A stretch of DNA of 64,000 nucleotides from assembly GCA_025656455.1 (NCBI GenBank), contig JAHXHS010000020.1, positions 1-64,000 of the forward strand, in the 5' to 3' direction. This document shows positions 33,360 to 40,753 of this stretch, piece by piece (position 1 is the first letter of the stretch; each line of letters opens with the position of its first letter). This DNA is from Candidatus Thiodiazotropha sp. (ex Epidulcina cf. delphinae) (GTDB taxonomy: Bacteria; Pseudomonadota; Gammaproteobacteria; Chromatiales; Chromatiaceae). The translations under genes and the position numbers were made by a program. The notes beneath the pieces were generated by a model that was not told the DNA's origin, did no database searches, and saw only the letters and a list, made by a program, of their open reading frames with translations.

Positions 33360-33945
33360 CGCTTTACTTTTTTGCCTCCTTAGGGAAATCTGTGGGTATG
33401 GCTCGGCGCAAGTGAACGACCAAATGTATGATCTGAAATGAGTTTTGTGGCCAGGGAGGTAACAAAACAACCATGAATTTCTGCGTGTCAGTTTTGTTTG
33501 GACATAATCTGACACACAGCGCGATCTGGATTCGCCGGGTTGATACTCTCGCAAAGCCGCGAAGCACGCAAAGGGAAAGGCGGCAAATGGTAGCAAATGA
33601 GATGGGAAAGTGTATTGTCGATAGCGCGGTTCAGATTCACCGTGAGACGGGGCCGGGATTGCTGGAAACAGTCTATGAGACCATCCTTACGCATCCGTTA
33701 CGGCAACGAGGCTTTCAGGTTGAGCGGCAGATTGCCGTCCCCATTGAATACCTTGGGCTCAGGTTTAATGTAGGCTTCCGGGCCGACCTTGTCGTTGAGA
33801 AAAAAGTGAATCCCTGATGAAGAACGGTATTCATCGCATGGTCAATGGCCTTGTGGAGTAAATTCAATGATGCTTTGCGTGCTTGGCGGCTTTGCGAGAG
33901 TCAATTATCGTCTTGAAATACCCACAAATTTTGCTGAAGAGCCAC
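33357..33945. repeat. GxxExxY cassette, copy 2 (inverted relative to copy 1)
   Basis: The segment contains, in order, 190 bp homologous to 3081-3270 (reverse complement), the arm ACTCTCGCAAAGCCGCGAAG (33543-33573), the gxxExxY gene, the opposite arm TTTGCGTGCTTGGCGGCTTT (33869-33897), and about 40 bp of the fic gene start (33903-33945). The same succession exists at 2885-3270 on the other strand. This is a duplicated unit rather than chance similarity. Confidence 0.75.
33587..33861 (+). pseudogene. GxxExxY family protein with internal deletion
   Basis: The ATG at 33587 begins MVANEMGKCIVDSAVQIHRE followed by TGPGLLETVYETILTHPLRQ, the GxxExxY signature (GPGLLETVYE). After VGFRADLVVEKKV the frame stops at 33817. 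The neighbouring frame supplies the normal C-terminus LMKNGIHRMVNGLVE, ending 33861. About 35-40 residues between the two parts are missing, so a deletion with frameshift removed the middle of the PD-(D/E)xK-like domain. The flanking 30-bp inverted repeats are intact. The function of the family is not established. Confidence 0.8.
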
Positions 33946-33974
33946 TTTTTTACCCACTCGAAGAGGGGAAGAGC

Positions 33975-35360
33975 CTACTTCTCAATACCGTAGCGTTTCA
34001 TCTTCTGCCATAGGTTTTTACGAGAGATACCGAGAGAATCCGCAGCCAGGTTTATTTTACCGCCGTTTTCCGCTAATGCGTTGAGGATCGCCTTACGCTC
34101 CGTCTCTTCGATCGATTGCCGCAGGGTGGTGGGGCTGGTCTCTTGGTTGTCGTTGTCCTGGGTCAGCAGGTCGTTGGTCCCGATCCAGGGGCCGTCGCAT
34201 AAAGCGACGGCGCGCTCGATGATATTCTTGAGTTCCCGGACATTGCCCGGAAATGACATGGTTTGAAGCTGTAACTCAGCCTCTTTTGACAGCCCTTTAA
34301 TAGGGGTTCCCTTTTTTTGGGCCAGTTCGCTCACGAACAACCTGGCAAGATAGACGATATCTTCCCGGCGCTCCCGCAATGGGGGAATATGTAAGTGAAT
34401 GACATTGAGGCGCCAGTAGAGGTCGGATCTGAATGCATTTCGCTTAATGGATTCTTGCAAAACCACTTGGGTTGCGGCAATGACTCTGACATCCAGCGTG
34501 ATCGGTTCTGTCCCACCCACGCGCTCGATCACAAGCTCCTGCAGGACGCGCAGGAGCTTTACCTGGATATCAGGGGATACTTCTGCGATCTCGTCGAGAA
34601 AGATGGTCCCGCCTTGGGCTTGTTCAAAGCGTCCGATACGCTGTTGGGTTGCGCCTGTGAATGCGCCTTTCTCATGGCCAAACAGCTCGCTCTCGATCAG
34701 GCCGGCAGGCAGGGCGGCGCAGTTGACTTTGATCATAGGGCCCTGAGCCCTGAGACTATTGTTATGAATCAGTGTCGCGACAACCTCCTTGCCGACACCG
34801 GATTCGCCGGTGAGCAATACCGAACTGTCACTTTCACCAAGGCGTGCGACCAGGCGTTCGATTTTGCGCATCGCGGCACTCTTGCCGAGACGACCGCTGC
34901 CAGCCTTGAAGCTGCTTTCCGGGTCTGAACTATTGAGCATCAAACGGGAATCGGCGACACAGGAGAGATGACGTTGCACTTTCTCGACAAAGTCGTTGAT
35001 GTCGAAGGGCTTGGTTAGATAATCGAGTGCCCCCGCCTTAACCAGGGAAACGGCATCGGATACATCGCCATAGGCGGTCATGAGAATAATCGGAATGCCG
35101 GGGAAGTGGATGGAGATATAGCGAAACAGTTCAATGCCTGTTCCATCGGGTAGGCGGATGTCGGTAACAACCAGGTCAACGTTACCCTTATCGAGCGTTT
35201 GTTTGGCACTGCTAACATCGTTGGCCGCGCAGACGGGGATCTGTTCAAGATTAAGCCTGTCTTCGAGTGAAAGACGAATAATTTCATCGTCTTCAACCAG
35301 TAATACACGGTAGTTGCTGAAATCGGTATTGTCTGACAGTTGTTTGGTTTCAGTGTGCAT
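33975..35360 (-). CDS. Sigma-54-dependent response regulator (NtrC family)
   Basis: The 461-aa regulator has a receiver domain (VLLVEDDEIIRLSLEDR; phosphoacceptor Asp in LVVTDIRLPDGTG; Lys in DYLTKPFDIND) and an AAA+ sigma-54 activation domain with GESGVGKE and the essential GAFTGA loop. The Fis-type helix-turn-helix (LAADSLGISRKNLWQKMKRY) is at the C-terminus. It activates sigma-54 RNA polymerase from upstream sites. Its stop-start coupling with the kinase (shared nucleotide 35360) marks a two-component pair. The divergent molybdoenzyme operon has a matching sigma-54 promoter and two palindromes, its probable target. Confidence 0.95.
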   Translation of the reverse strand: MHTETKQLSDNTDFSNYRVLLVEDDEIIRLSLEDRLNLEQIPVCAANDVSSAKQTLDKGNVDLVVTDIRLPDGTGIELFRYISIHFPGIPIILMTAYGDVSDAVSLVKAGALDYLTKPFDINDFVEKVQRHLSCVADSRLMLNSSDPESSFKAGSGRLGKSAAMRKIERLVARLGESDSSVLLTGESGVGKEVVATLIHNNSLRAQGPMIKVNCAALPAGLIESELFGHEKGAFTGATQQRIGRFEQAQGGTIFLDEIAEVSPDIQVKLLRVLQELVIERVGGTEPITLDVRVIAATQVVLQESIKRNAFRSDLYWRLNVIHLHIPPLRERREDIVYLARLFVSELAQKKGTPIKGLSKEAELQLQTMSFPGNVRELKNIIERAVALCDGPWIGTNDLLTQDNDNQETSPTTLRQSIEETERKAILNALAENGGKINLAADSLGISRKNLWQKMKRYGIEK

Positions 35361-36835
35361 CAGGCAGCCCTTGTTGTGATGATCGGCACAGCTACATGAA
35401 ATGTCGTACCTTGATCTTTTTCACTTATCACTTCAATGATTCCCTCCATACTCTGCACCAGGCGATAGACCACCCATAGCCCCAAACCGCTACCGTTTAT
35501 TTTGGTGGTAAAAAAGGGATCGAACAGCTGGTTTCTTATATTGGAGGGTATGCCTGGGCCATTGTCGCTGACTTCGATGATCAAATGCTGCCCGCTTTGA
35601 TGCATGTGGAAGGCCACCCTTCCGCCATCGGGAAGTATCTCCACCGCGTTCTTTAGAAGGTTGTAGACGATCTGCTCGATCTTTCCAGGAATATTGAGAT
35701 TTTTGTCGGTATTGTTTTTCCAGATGATATCAATATTCCTATCTCTGTTCTCGGCGGCGATCAGATCATACAGTTTATCGACGTGTTCAATATTGACCGT
35801 TTCCTGGCTCTCCTCTATCTTGAGTCCCACCAGCAGATTGTGAACGATATCTTTGATTCGATGCAACCCTTGATCGATGACAGGCAGATAACGATCGATA
35901 AGCTTTTTGTCGTCAGGGTGTTTGCGTAATGTATCCACACAGTTCAAAAGTCCGGCAAGTGGGTTGTTGACTTCATGGGCGACACCGGCGGTGATGCGGC
36001 CGAGCGCAATCAGCTTTTCACTCATCGCAATCTCTTCCTCCAACATCTTTTTTTCAGCCAACTCCGCCATTATCTGGTTAAAGGTAACACTCAGACGGCC
36101 GATCTCATCCCTCTCTTTGACAGGAATGGGGGCAAAATCGGTCATCTCTCCCCGGCCGACCGCTTCCAGGCCCTGGGTGACAGCAGTGAGAGGCTTGACC
36201 ATGCGCCTGGAAACAATAGTGCCCAGAGCGCTGCCGATGATGACGAAAAACAGTATCAAGACCAGAACAATCGCAGCGGTGCTTTTTGCCTTTTCATAGA
36301 GTTGACTGACCGACAACCGGACACGAACGACACCCATATATTTCTGATCGGAGAAGAGTGGGACGACCCCTTCCTGAAAGCCTGTTCTGGAATAGCCGCC
36401 ACTGCTTAATACAATGGGTGTTCGTGTGCCTAGAGCCCGTATAAAAAGGTCCTGTTCAACTCCCTTGTCAGGCGAAAAATGGAGTCCCATGGGATTTTCA
36501 GCAGGCTGTAGGTGGGCCAGAACCCGCCCTTCCGGGTCAAGTATCATCGCCGTGATGACCTGGTGATTTCCACCGGTTCCCGGTCTTCTGGAAGCCATGT
36601 TCTTCAGACTCAGGTAAAGCGACCAATGATCGTTGCGTAATATGGCCTTAGGGGCCGTGATGGCAATGGATTCAGATAGCAACAGCGCCTTTTCGCCCAG
36701 TTCATCATGAAAGCGTTTCCAATCCTGTACAACCATGACCGTGCCGATCATGAAGCCGACAACGGTGACAACGGTCGTGATTGTGAGCGATAGTTTTATC
36801 GACAGCGGCCAGGATCTTGGGCTAGGTATCGGCAT
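35360..36835 (-). CDS. Membrane histidine kinase
   Basis: The Met at 36835 leaves 13 nt after the binding-protein gene and gives a 491-aa kinase. A longer frame to 36952 overlaps that gene and is disfavoured. Order: TM1 (LSIKLSLTITTVVTVVGFMI), a periplasmic domain of about 145 residues, TM2 (AAIVLVLILFFVIIGSALGT), HAMP, dimerisation helix with the phosphorylated His (GRITAGVAHEVNNPLAG) and an ATPase (DNGPGIP, GSGLGLWVV). It should read its signal through the PhnD-like partner encoded just upstream and phosphorylate the sigma-54 regulator. Confidence 0.93.
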   Translation of the reverse strand: MPIPSPRSWPLSIKLSLTITTVVTVVGFMIGTVMVVQDWKRFHDELGEKALLLSESIAITAPKAILRNDHWSLYLSLKNMASRRPGTGGNHQVITAMILDPEGRVLAHLQPAENPMGLHFSPDKGVEQDLFIRALGTRTPIVLSSGGYSRTGFQEGVVPLFSDQKYMGVVRVRLSVSQLYEKAKSTAAIVLVLILFFVIIGSALGTIVSRRMVKPLTAVTQGLEAVGRGEMTDFAPIPVKERDEIGRLSVTFNQIMAELAEKKMLEEEIAMSEKLIALGRITAGVAHEVNNPLAGLLNCVDTLRKHPDDKKLIDRYLPVIDQGLHRIKDIVHNLLVGLKIEESQETVNIEHVDKLYDLIAAENRDRNIDIIWKNNTDKNLNIPGKIEQIVYNLLKNAVEILPDGGRVAFHMHQSGQHLIIEVSDNGPGIPSNIRNQLFDPFFTTKINGSGLGLWVVYRLVQSMEGIIEVISEKDQGTTFHVAVPIITTRAA

Positions 36836-36848
36836 TGGCTCTCTGCAA

Positions 36849-37718
36849 TCAATCAATAGGTGACATGGTGTATTTTGAATCAGATCTTTGAATTCTATTT
36901 GCCATGGCGCGTATTTCATTGAATAGTGAATCTGGAAAATGACCAAAGCCATCCAGTTTGAGCCGGTCCAGGAGGATCTTGCCTGTCGAATCCTGATTCA
37001 TATTTTCCAGTGTGTCCTTCATCAGCTTGACGGTATCCCTATTTACCCCCACACGGGAGACAATGGGTGGAAAGCCGAATCCTGGGGATTTCTTGATTAT
37101 TCGGGTCTTTTCGGTGATCTCCGGTTTGAAGACGGCTAGGTATTCCCATATATAGGAATCCACCGCTCCGCCATCCGCAACCTGTTCGGAAACAGCCTGC
37201 ACCGTCTCAGCATGATTAAAAGTGAAAAATGTCTGGCGGAAAAAAGTCTCGGGCTTGTTACCTTTTTCCGCAAGCAAGACGAGGGGGTAAAGGAAGCCTG
37301 AATTGGAGTCAGGGTCGGAGAAGGCAAACAGTTTCCCTTTTAAATCACTGAAGCGTTTGTAAGGGCTTTTATGGTGAACGATGATATAGGAGTAATAGCG
37401 CGGAGCCCCCCGGTAGACCGGCACTGTCAGGAGCTGAAGAAATTCCGGTTTTCTGATCTGTACGTAGGGATAGCCGCAAATCCAGGCAAATTCGATATCG
37501 CCGGTGTCGAGGAGATCCATGACCTCCCGGTATGATTTTCTGAGCACGAACTCGACCTTACGGTCAATCTTATGCTCCAGGTATTCACTCCACTGATCAA
37601 GAAATCTGAGGTTTTCAGTCAGTACGACTGCGGTCAAACCGAATCGAATCGATGCTTCGGTATCGGCGGAATAGGTCGGTGTAATCCAGAAAAACAGTAC
37701 TAGATAGATCAATCGCAC
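36849..37718 (-). CDS. PhnD-like periplasmic binding protein (sensor partner)
   Basis: The 289-aa exported protein (signal MRLIYLVLFFWITPTYSAD) belongs to the phosphate/phosphonate ABC solute-binding family: FGLTAVVLTENLRFLDQW, LLDTGDIEFAWICGYPYVQI, DPDSNSGFLYPLVLLAEKGN. No ABC permease is encoded nearby. It is instead the first gene of a trio with a histidine kinase and a sigma-54 regulator. That is the AioX-AioS-AioR / ArxXSR plan used for arsenite and related oxyanions, where the PhnD-like protein senses the substrate. The ligand here is unknown. Confidence 0.9.
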   Translation of the reverse strand: MRLIYLVLFFWITPTYSADTEASIRFGLTAVVLTENLRFLDQWSEYLEHKIDRKVEFVLRKSYREVMDLLDTGDIEFAWICGYPYVQIRKPEFLQLLTVPVYRGAPRYYSYIIVHHKSPYKRFSDLKGKLFAFSDPDSNSGFLYPLVLLAEKGNKPETFFRQTFFTFNHAETVQAVSEQVADGGAVDSYIWEYLAVFKPEITEKTRIIKKSPGFGFPPIVSRVGVNRDTVKLMKDTLENMNQDSTGKILLDRLKLDGFGHFPDSLFNEIRAMANRIQRSDSKYTMSPID

Positions 37719-38036
37719 TGGTGATCCTCATTATGAGCACGTATCACGAAACTCGTGTAATCCGGTTACAACAGCGCTTCACACGTATCACTTGTACTTT
37801 CTACGGGGTACAAGCCATCTCAGGTAAAACTATTCCACTCCATTTATTCTCTCTACCTCAACAGGATAGCAAACTACATTATTTATTCTATTAACCCGGC
37901 AACCCAATATGTTACGTTCAGGGCTTCAAGCAAGCCCCTGATCAAGGCATGGCTTGCCGCCAATGGCCATCCCCTTGGCAAGAGCCATAACGTGAGGAGG
38001 GATTTTCTTCATCCGTTTCACCCTATTCCACAATTT

Positions 38037-38052
38037 GTTACCGTCTGGTAAC
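38037..38052. promoter_or_regulatory. Upstream activator site 1
   Basis: GTTACCGTCTGGTAAC is a perfect 6-bp-arm palindrome with a 4-bp spacer. A second copy lies 93 bp downstream (about nine helical turns). Both precede the sigma-54 promoter, as expected for an NtrC-type regulator binding site. Confidence 0.7.
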
Positions 38053-38129
38053 GCCGTGGTTGTGCATGAATAACCTAACGGCATGATATTGAAGTAATAA
38101 TCAGAAAGGTTACGGGGTTTTTCCAGAAT

Positions 38130-38145
38130 GTTACCTCCTGGTAAG
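38130..38145. promoter_or_regulatory. Upstream activator site 2
   Basis: GTTACCTCCTGGTAAG matches site 1 at 12 of 12 arm positions except the last base. Its centre is 84 bp upstream of the promoter -12 element, inside the 80-150 bp window typical for sigma-54 activators. Confidence 0.7.
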
Positions 38146-38207
38146 AAATTCATACCTCGATTTATTTGTTTCCTTTTAATCCCATTTATTTCAATAAGAT
38201 AGGAATC

Positions 38208-38223
38208 TGGCGCGACTCTTGCT
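38208..38223 (+). promoter_or_regulatory. Sigma-54 promoter of the cytochrome-molybdoenzyme operon
   Basis: TGGCGCGACTCTTGCT matches the consensus TGGCAC(G)-N4-TTGC(A/T) with the invariant GG and GC 10 bp apart. Transcription would start near 38234, 16 nt before the first cytochrome codon. Regulation by the divergent NtrC-type gene is strongly suggested by the two upstream palindromes. Confidence 0.85.
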
Positions 38224-38250
38224 GATCTGTCCCAGCAATCACACAGATCA

Positions 38251-39807
38251 ATGATCTATAGATCCGAGTCGGGAGCTGAATGGACAGTGAATAGTGATGC
38301 TGGAATTCAATTTAGGATCAGTTGGCGTCTAGCCGGGCTTATTGTCGCTGCAATCCTACTGTTTCTATCCATTGCCTATGGGGGGGTTGAGTATTACACC
38401 TCCCAGTCCTCTTTTTGTGGTGGAAGCTGCCACACGATGACGGAGCAGTATGAGGCCTGGCAGTCCAATTATCACCACCAGAGCAATAATCCGCAGGGGA
38501 TGCAGGCAGAGTGTGTGGATTGCCACTTTCTGCCAGGTAAAAAGCACTCCTTGAAGGCCAAATACGAGGGTCTGCGCCACCTTGCCGCTTATCTGTATGA
38601 CCGGGATGCGCCATTACCCATACGCCCGGTTATCAAGGATGGCGCCTGCCTGCAATCAGGCTGCCACAATCGTCAAACCGTTGCGGAAAAGGAGATACAG
38701 TATACCGAGAGGGTGCGTTTCAAACACCAGGTGCACTTCACTGACAAGGCGCTCGATGGCCATCGGATTAGCTGCGATACCTGTCACTTCAAGACGACAG
38801 AGGATAAGCATTTCGAAGTGCCCGAGGATATCTGTTTCCTGTGCCATTTGAAACTGAAAAAACCTACCCTCGACATAGCCAGGATGAGCGGCGGGGATAT
38901 CAGCAAGATCACCTTTGAGGACCGGCCGTCCATCGATTTCAACAAAGGCGCCTCCCGTTGCGACATCTGCCACACAATCCCTGCCCGGTCATTGCAAAGT
39001 CAATTACAGGTAGGTGATGAGAGTACAACCAAGAAACCGATAACCCATCAAACGATTCAGGCATCGGGGGTGGCCTGTGAGGGTTGCCATTTTGAGGTGG
39101 TAAAGGGGGCGGGCGAGATCGACACCGGAAATGTGGTCTCGAACGGCTGCCTGACCTGCCATAACAGGAGCCAGACGCTGCTTGCCACGGCAGGCGATAA
39201 GGGGCTGATGCATGACAAGCACATACCTGATAAGGCTGATTGTTTTGATTGCCACAGTGTTATTGAACATAAAAATAGAACGGATCATCTCGATTTTGTG
39301 CGCAGGGATTGCCAACTCTGCCATGTCGATCAGCATAAGTATCAGAAACAACTGCTGGCGGGTATTCCCGTGGATGAAGATATATCGGGTACTCCGCATC
39401 TGATGTATGAGGTCAATACCAACTGCATGGCATGCCATCTCAAAAAGACGGTGAGCAGAGGTCATGATGTGAGAACGGCGGCCGGTGATACTTGTGCGGC
39501 ATGTCATACGGAACAGCACAGAAAAATGCTCGATGACTGGAAAACATCACTTGAAAAAGAGGTGGCGGGGGCAGAAGAGGTCGAGGCAGAGGCGCGCGGC
39601 CTCCTGGCTGAACTCAGAAACGGACTGAACAAGGAGCAATTGAGCCAGGCTGAAGCGATGATCGCCAAGGGCAGTGAGCTGATCAATACTGTGCGTGTTG
39701 GAAACGGCGTACACAACAAGAAGTACGCAATAACCATTCTTGATGGCGCATTCGGAAATTTCGAAGACACCATTGAATTGCTTGAAGGCATCAAGACACT
39801 TGAATAA
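38251..39807 (+). CDS. Membrane-anchored multihaem cytochrome c (NapC/NirT-like N-terminus)
   Basis: The 518-aa protein has one N-terminal membrane anchor (WRLAGLIVAAILLFLSIAYG) and then many haem sites: ten CxxCH (CVDCH, CDTCH, CFLCH, CDICH, CEGCH, CLTCH, CFDCH, CQLCH, CMACH, CAACH) plus CGGSCH and CLQSGCH, which have longer spacers. The first 90 residues resemble quinol-oxidising NapC/NrfH proteins; the last 90 are helical without haems. A plausible role is passing electrons between the quinone pool and the molybdoenzyme encoded downstream. ATG 38251 has no strong ribosome site; an in-frame GTG at 38287 is possible. Confidence 0.87.
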   Translation: MIYRSESGAEWTVNSDAGIQFRISWRLAGLIVAAILLFLSIAYGGVEYYTSQSSFCGGSCHTMTEQYEAWQSNYHHQSNNPQGMQAECVDCHFLPGKKHSLKAKYEGLRHLAAYLYDRDAPLPIRPVIKDGACLQSGCHNRQTVAEKEIQYTERVRFKHQVHFTDKALDGHRISCDTCHFKTTEDKHFEVPEDICFLCHLKLKKPTLDIARMSGGDISKITFEDRPSIDFNKGASRCDICHTIPARSLQSQLQVGDESTTKKPITHQTIQASGVACEGCHFEVVKGAGEIDTGNVVSNGCLTCHNRSQTLLATAGDKGLMHDKHIPDKADCFDCHSVIEHKNRTDHLDFVRRDCQLCHVDQHKYQKQLLAGIPVDEDISGTPHLMYEVNTNCMACHLKKTVSRGHDVRTAAGDTCAACHTEQHRKMLDDWKTSLEKEVAGAEEVEAEARGLLAELRNGLNKEQLSQAEAMIAKGSELINTVRVGNGVHNKKYAITILDGAFGNFEDTIELLEGIKTLE

Positions 39808-39869
39808 ACCAGAAAAATCTCTGGCACCGACAACTGTGGCGTGTGGAGAGATGAGGAGAACAGAGCGAT

Positions 39870-40721
39870 ATGAGTGACAAGAAAACACCTGAAATCAGCC
39901 GGCGAAATTTCCTGAGCGGTGTCGGCACGGCAGTCGTTGGCGCGGCGGCGGTGGCGACACCGACAGTGAAACTCGAGGCGGCGCAAGCGAAAGCACCCCG
40001 CTGGGCGATGGTCATGGATCTTAGGCGATGTATAGGCTGCAGGGCCTGCACAGTGGCGTGTAAATCGGAAAACCATGTTTCTCTTGGACGGTTCAGGGCG
40101 GTTATTCAAGAGAAAACCATGGGCACTTTTCCAAACACCAAAAAGGCGTTCCTGCCTTTGATGTGTAATCACTGCGAGGGCAATAAGAAAGACGGGGTTC
40201 CGCCTTGTGTAAAGGCCTGTCCCGAATTCCCCGGCGAACGCGCCAAGTTCAAGACCGCTGACGGTAAGACCATACGCTACCGTAGTGGCGCTACTTACAA
40301 ACGACCGGACGGCATGATCCTGATCGATAAGGAGAAGTGCATCGGTTGCGGCAAATGTATCGATGCCTGCCCTTATGGCGTCCGTTCATTCGATCCCTTT
40401 GTCAAAGCTGGTGGTGATCCGACCAAGCAGGCGGCAGACAAGTGCGATATGTGCGCTCATCGCGTCGATAACGGCGTTGAACCATCCTGTGTCAATACCT
40501 GCCAGGGTCGCGCCCGTATCTTTGGCGACCTCAACGACCCGGGCAGTGAGGTTTCGAAGCTCGTCAAAGAGCACAATCTGGCCAAGGACGCCAATGTGTT
40601 GCTTGCGCAAGAGGGGACCAATCCACATGTGTTCTATATTGATCCCGACAACCTGTTGAAGACCCTCTATACACAGCGAAAGAAGGGCAAACTGGACCAC
40701 TTCGTGGATCAGATCACCTAA
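39870..40721 (+). CDS. Tat-exported four-cluster ferredoxin subunit
   Basis: The 283-aa protein has a Tat signal (SRRNFLSGVGTAVVGAAA) and four Cys groups for [4Fe-4S] clusters: CIGCRACTVACKSEN, CNHCEGNKKDGVPPCVKACP, CIGCGKCIDACP and CDMCAHRVDNGVEPSCVNTC. It is the electron-transfer subunit of DMSO reductase-family complexes (PhsB, TtrB, ArrB or DsrO type), linking the cytochrome to the molybdoenzyme. A distinctive insert (FPGERAKFKTADGKTIRYRS) lies between the second and third groups. It is encoded directly before the catalytic subunit, 32 nt apart. Confidence 0.92.
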   Translation: MSDKKTPEISRRNFLSGVGTAVVGAAAVATPTVKLEAAQAKAPRWAMVMDLRRCIGCRACTVACKSENHVSLGRFRAVIQEKTMGTFPNTKKAFLPLMCNHCEGNKKDGVPPCVKACPEFPGERAKFKTADGKTIRYRSGATYKRPDGMILIDKEKCIGCGKCIDACPYGVRSFDPFVKAGGDPTKQAADKCDMCAHRVDNGVEPSCVNTCQGRARIFGDLNDPGSEVSKLVKEHNLAKDANVLLAQEGTNPHVFYIDPDNLLKTLYTQRKKGKLDHFVDQIT

Positions 40722-40753
40722 ACCCCTAGCGCTGGTAAGAGAGAGGAATTGAT

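Larger units (their letters stand above)
37719..38250. promoter_or_regulatory. Divergent control region of sensor trio and respiratory operon
   Basis: The 532-bp region separates the leftward sensor genes from the rightward cytochrome/molybdoenzyme operon. It holds two matching palindromes and a sigma-54 promoter, listed separately, and an AT-rich stretch (37830-37905) near the start of the sensor trio that could hold its own promoter. No coding sequence is supported. Confidence 0.8.

Noticed and set aside
33342..33596. Minus-strand frame of 84 codons in the GxxExxY cassette
   Set aside because: It spans the flank and inverted-repeat arm, is mirrored with frameshifts in the other copy and has no ribosome site.
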